A stretch of DNA of 6,336 nucleotides from Verrucomicrobia bacterium UBA4286. Its GTDB lineage: Bacteria; Verrucomicrobiota; Kiritimatiellia; RFP12; UBA1067. Position 1 is the first letter of the stretch, and every line of letters begins with the position of its first letter. Shown piece after piece: positions 6,259-6,336 of the stretch. The translations under genes and the position numbers were made by a program. The notes under the pieces are model-generated. The model was not told the origin of the DNA. It made no database searches and saw nothing but the letters and a program-made list of their open reading frames with translations. The stretch spans positions 676-7,011 of the forward strand of contig DGVK01000173.1 in NCBI GenBank assembly GCA_002395905.1. Direction: 5' to 3'.

Positions 6259-6336
6259 TTGAACCTCGTGAAACCGTGGGGCGCGGCCGCAGCGGTCGCG
6301 ATGCTGGTGCTGAGCAACCTCTTCATGACGTTCGCC
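6259..6336 (+). CDS. DUF486 (DMT superfamily) small membrane protein, N-terminus only
   Basis: Only 26 codons are in the window. The frame reads a short basic start (NLVKPWG) and then a hydrophobic helix ending in LVLSNLFMTFA. The S-N-[ILV]-F-M-T-F-A motif at the end of the first helix is characteristic of DUF486 family proteins. These are small four-helix membrane proteins related to drug/metabolite transporters, with no established substrate. TTG 6259 is the likely start, with GTG 6268 the alternative. The gene begins 4 bases after the dehydrogenase stop, so it is almost certainly in the same transcript. The 3' part is missing. Confidence 0.7.
   Translation, partial: MNLVKPWGAAAAVAMLVLSNLFMTFA

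Overview
The window is a stretch of a bacterial chromosome carrying six genes, all on the + strand and tightly packed. Gaps are 37-55 bp, and only 4 bp before the last gene. The first and last genes run off the window edges. No RNA genes, CRISPR arrays, insertion sequences, or convincing promoters or terminators are visible, and no gap exceeds 300 bp. Taxonomy can only be guessed. High GC (roughly 60-70% in sampled lines of the downstream genes), good Shine-Dalgarno sites, lipoprotein and Tat export signals, and a large secreted protein made of 'YIDTG...DLVPV...LYD' modules suggest an uncultured gut-type member of the PVC group (Kiritimatiellota/Lentisphaerota-like). That placement is inference, not shown by the sequence.

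Region 1 (3-2168) is the 3' part of a secreted protein. It has the end of a signal peptide and then three diverged tandem copies of a ~215-residue LamG/concanavalin-A-like module. It is clearly poorer in GC than what follows.

Region 2 (2206-5134) holds three consecutive exported phosphoesterases of three unrelated folds. They are an alkaline-phosphatase-superfamily phosphodiesterase lipoprotein with an unusual cysteine-every-fourth-residue N-terminal segment, a Tat-exported calcineurin-like metallophosphoesterase, and a glycerophosphodiester phosphodiesterase (GDPD) lipoprotein.

Region 3 (5190-6336) encodes a cytoplasmic GpsA-like NAD(P)-dependent glycerol-3-phosphate dehydrogenase, followed at once by the N-terminus of a DUF486 (DMT superfamily) small membrane protein.

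A reasonable working model is an operon for scavenging organic phosphodiesters. The exported hydrolases would strip phosphodiesters such as phospholipid headgroups or glycerophosphodiesters outside the cytoplasmic membrane. The GDPD would release sn-glycerol-3-phosphate, and the dehydrogenase would interconvert glycerol-3-phosphate and dihydroxyacetone phosphate inside. No glycerol-3-phosphate importer is visible, so the last link is inferred.
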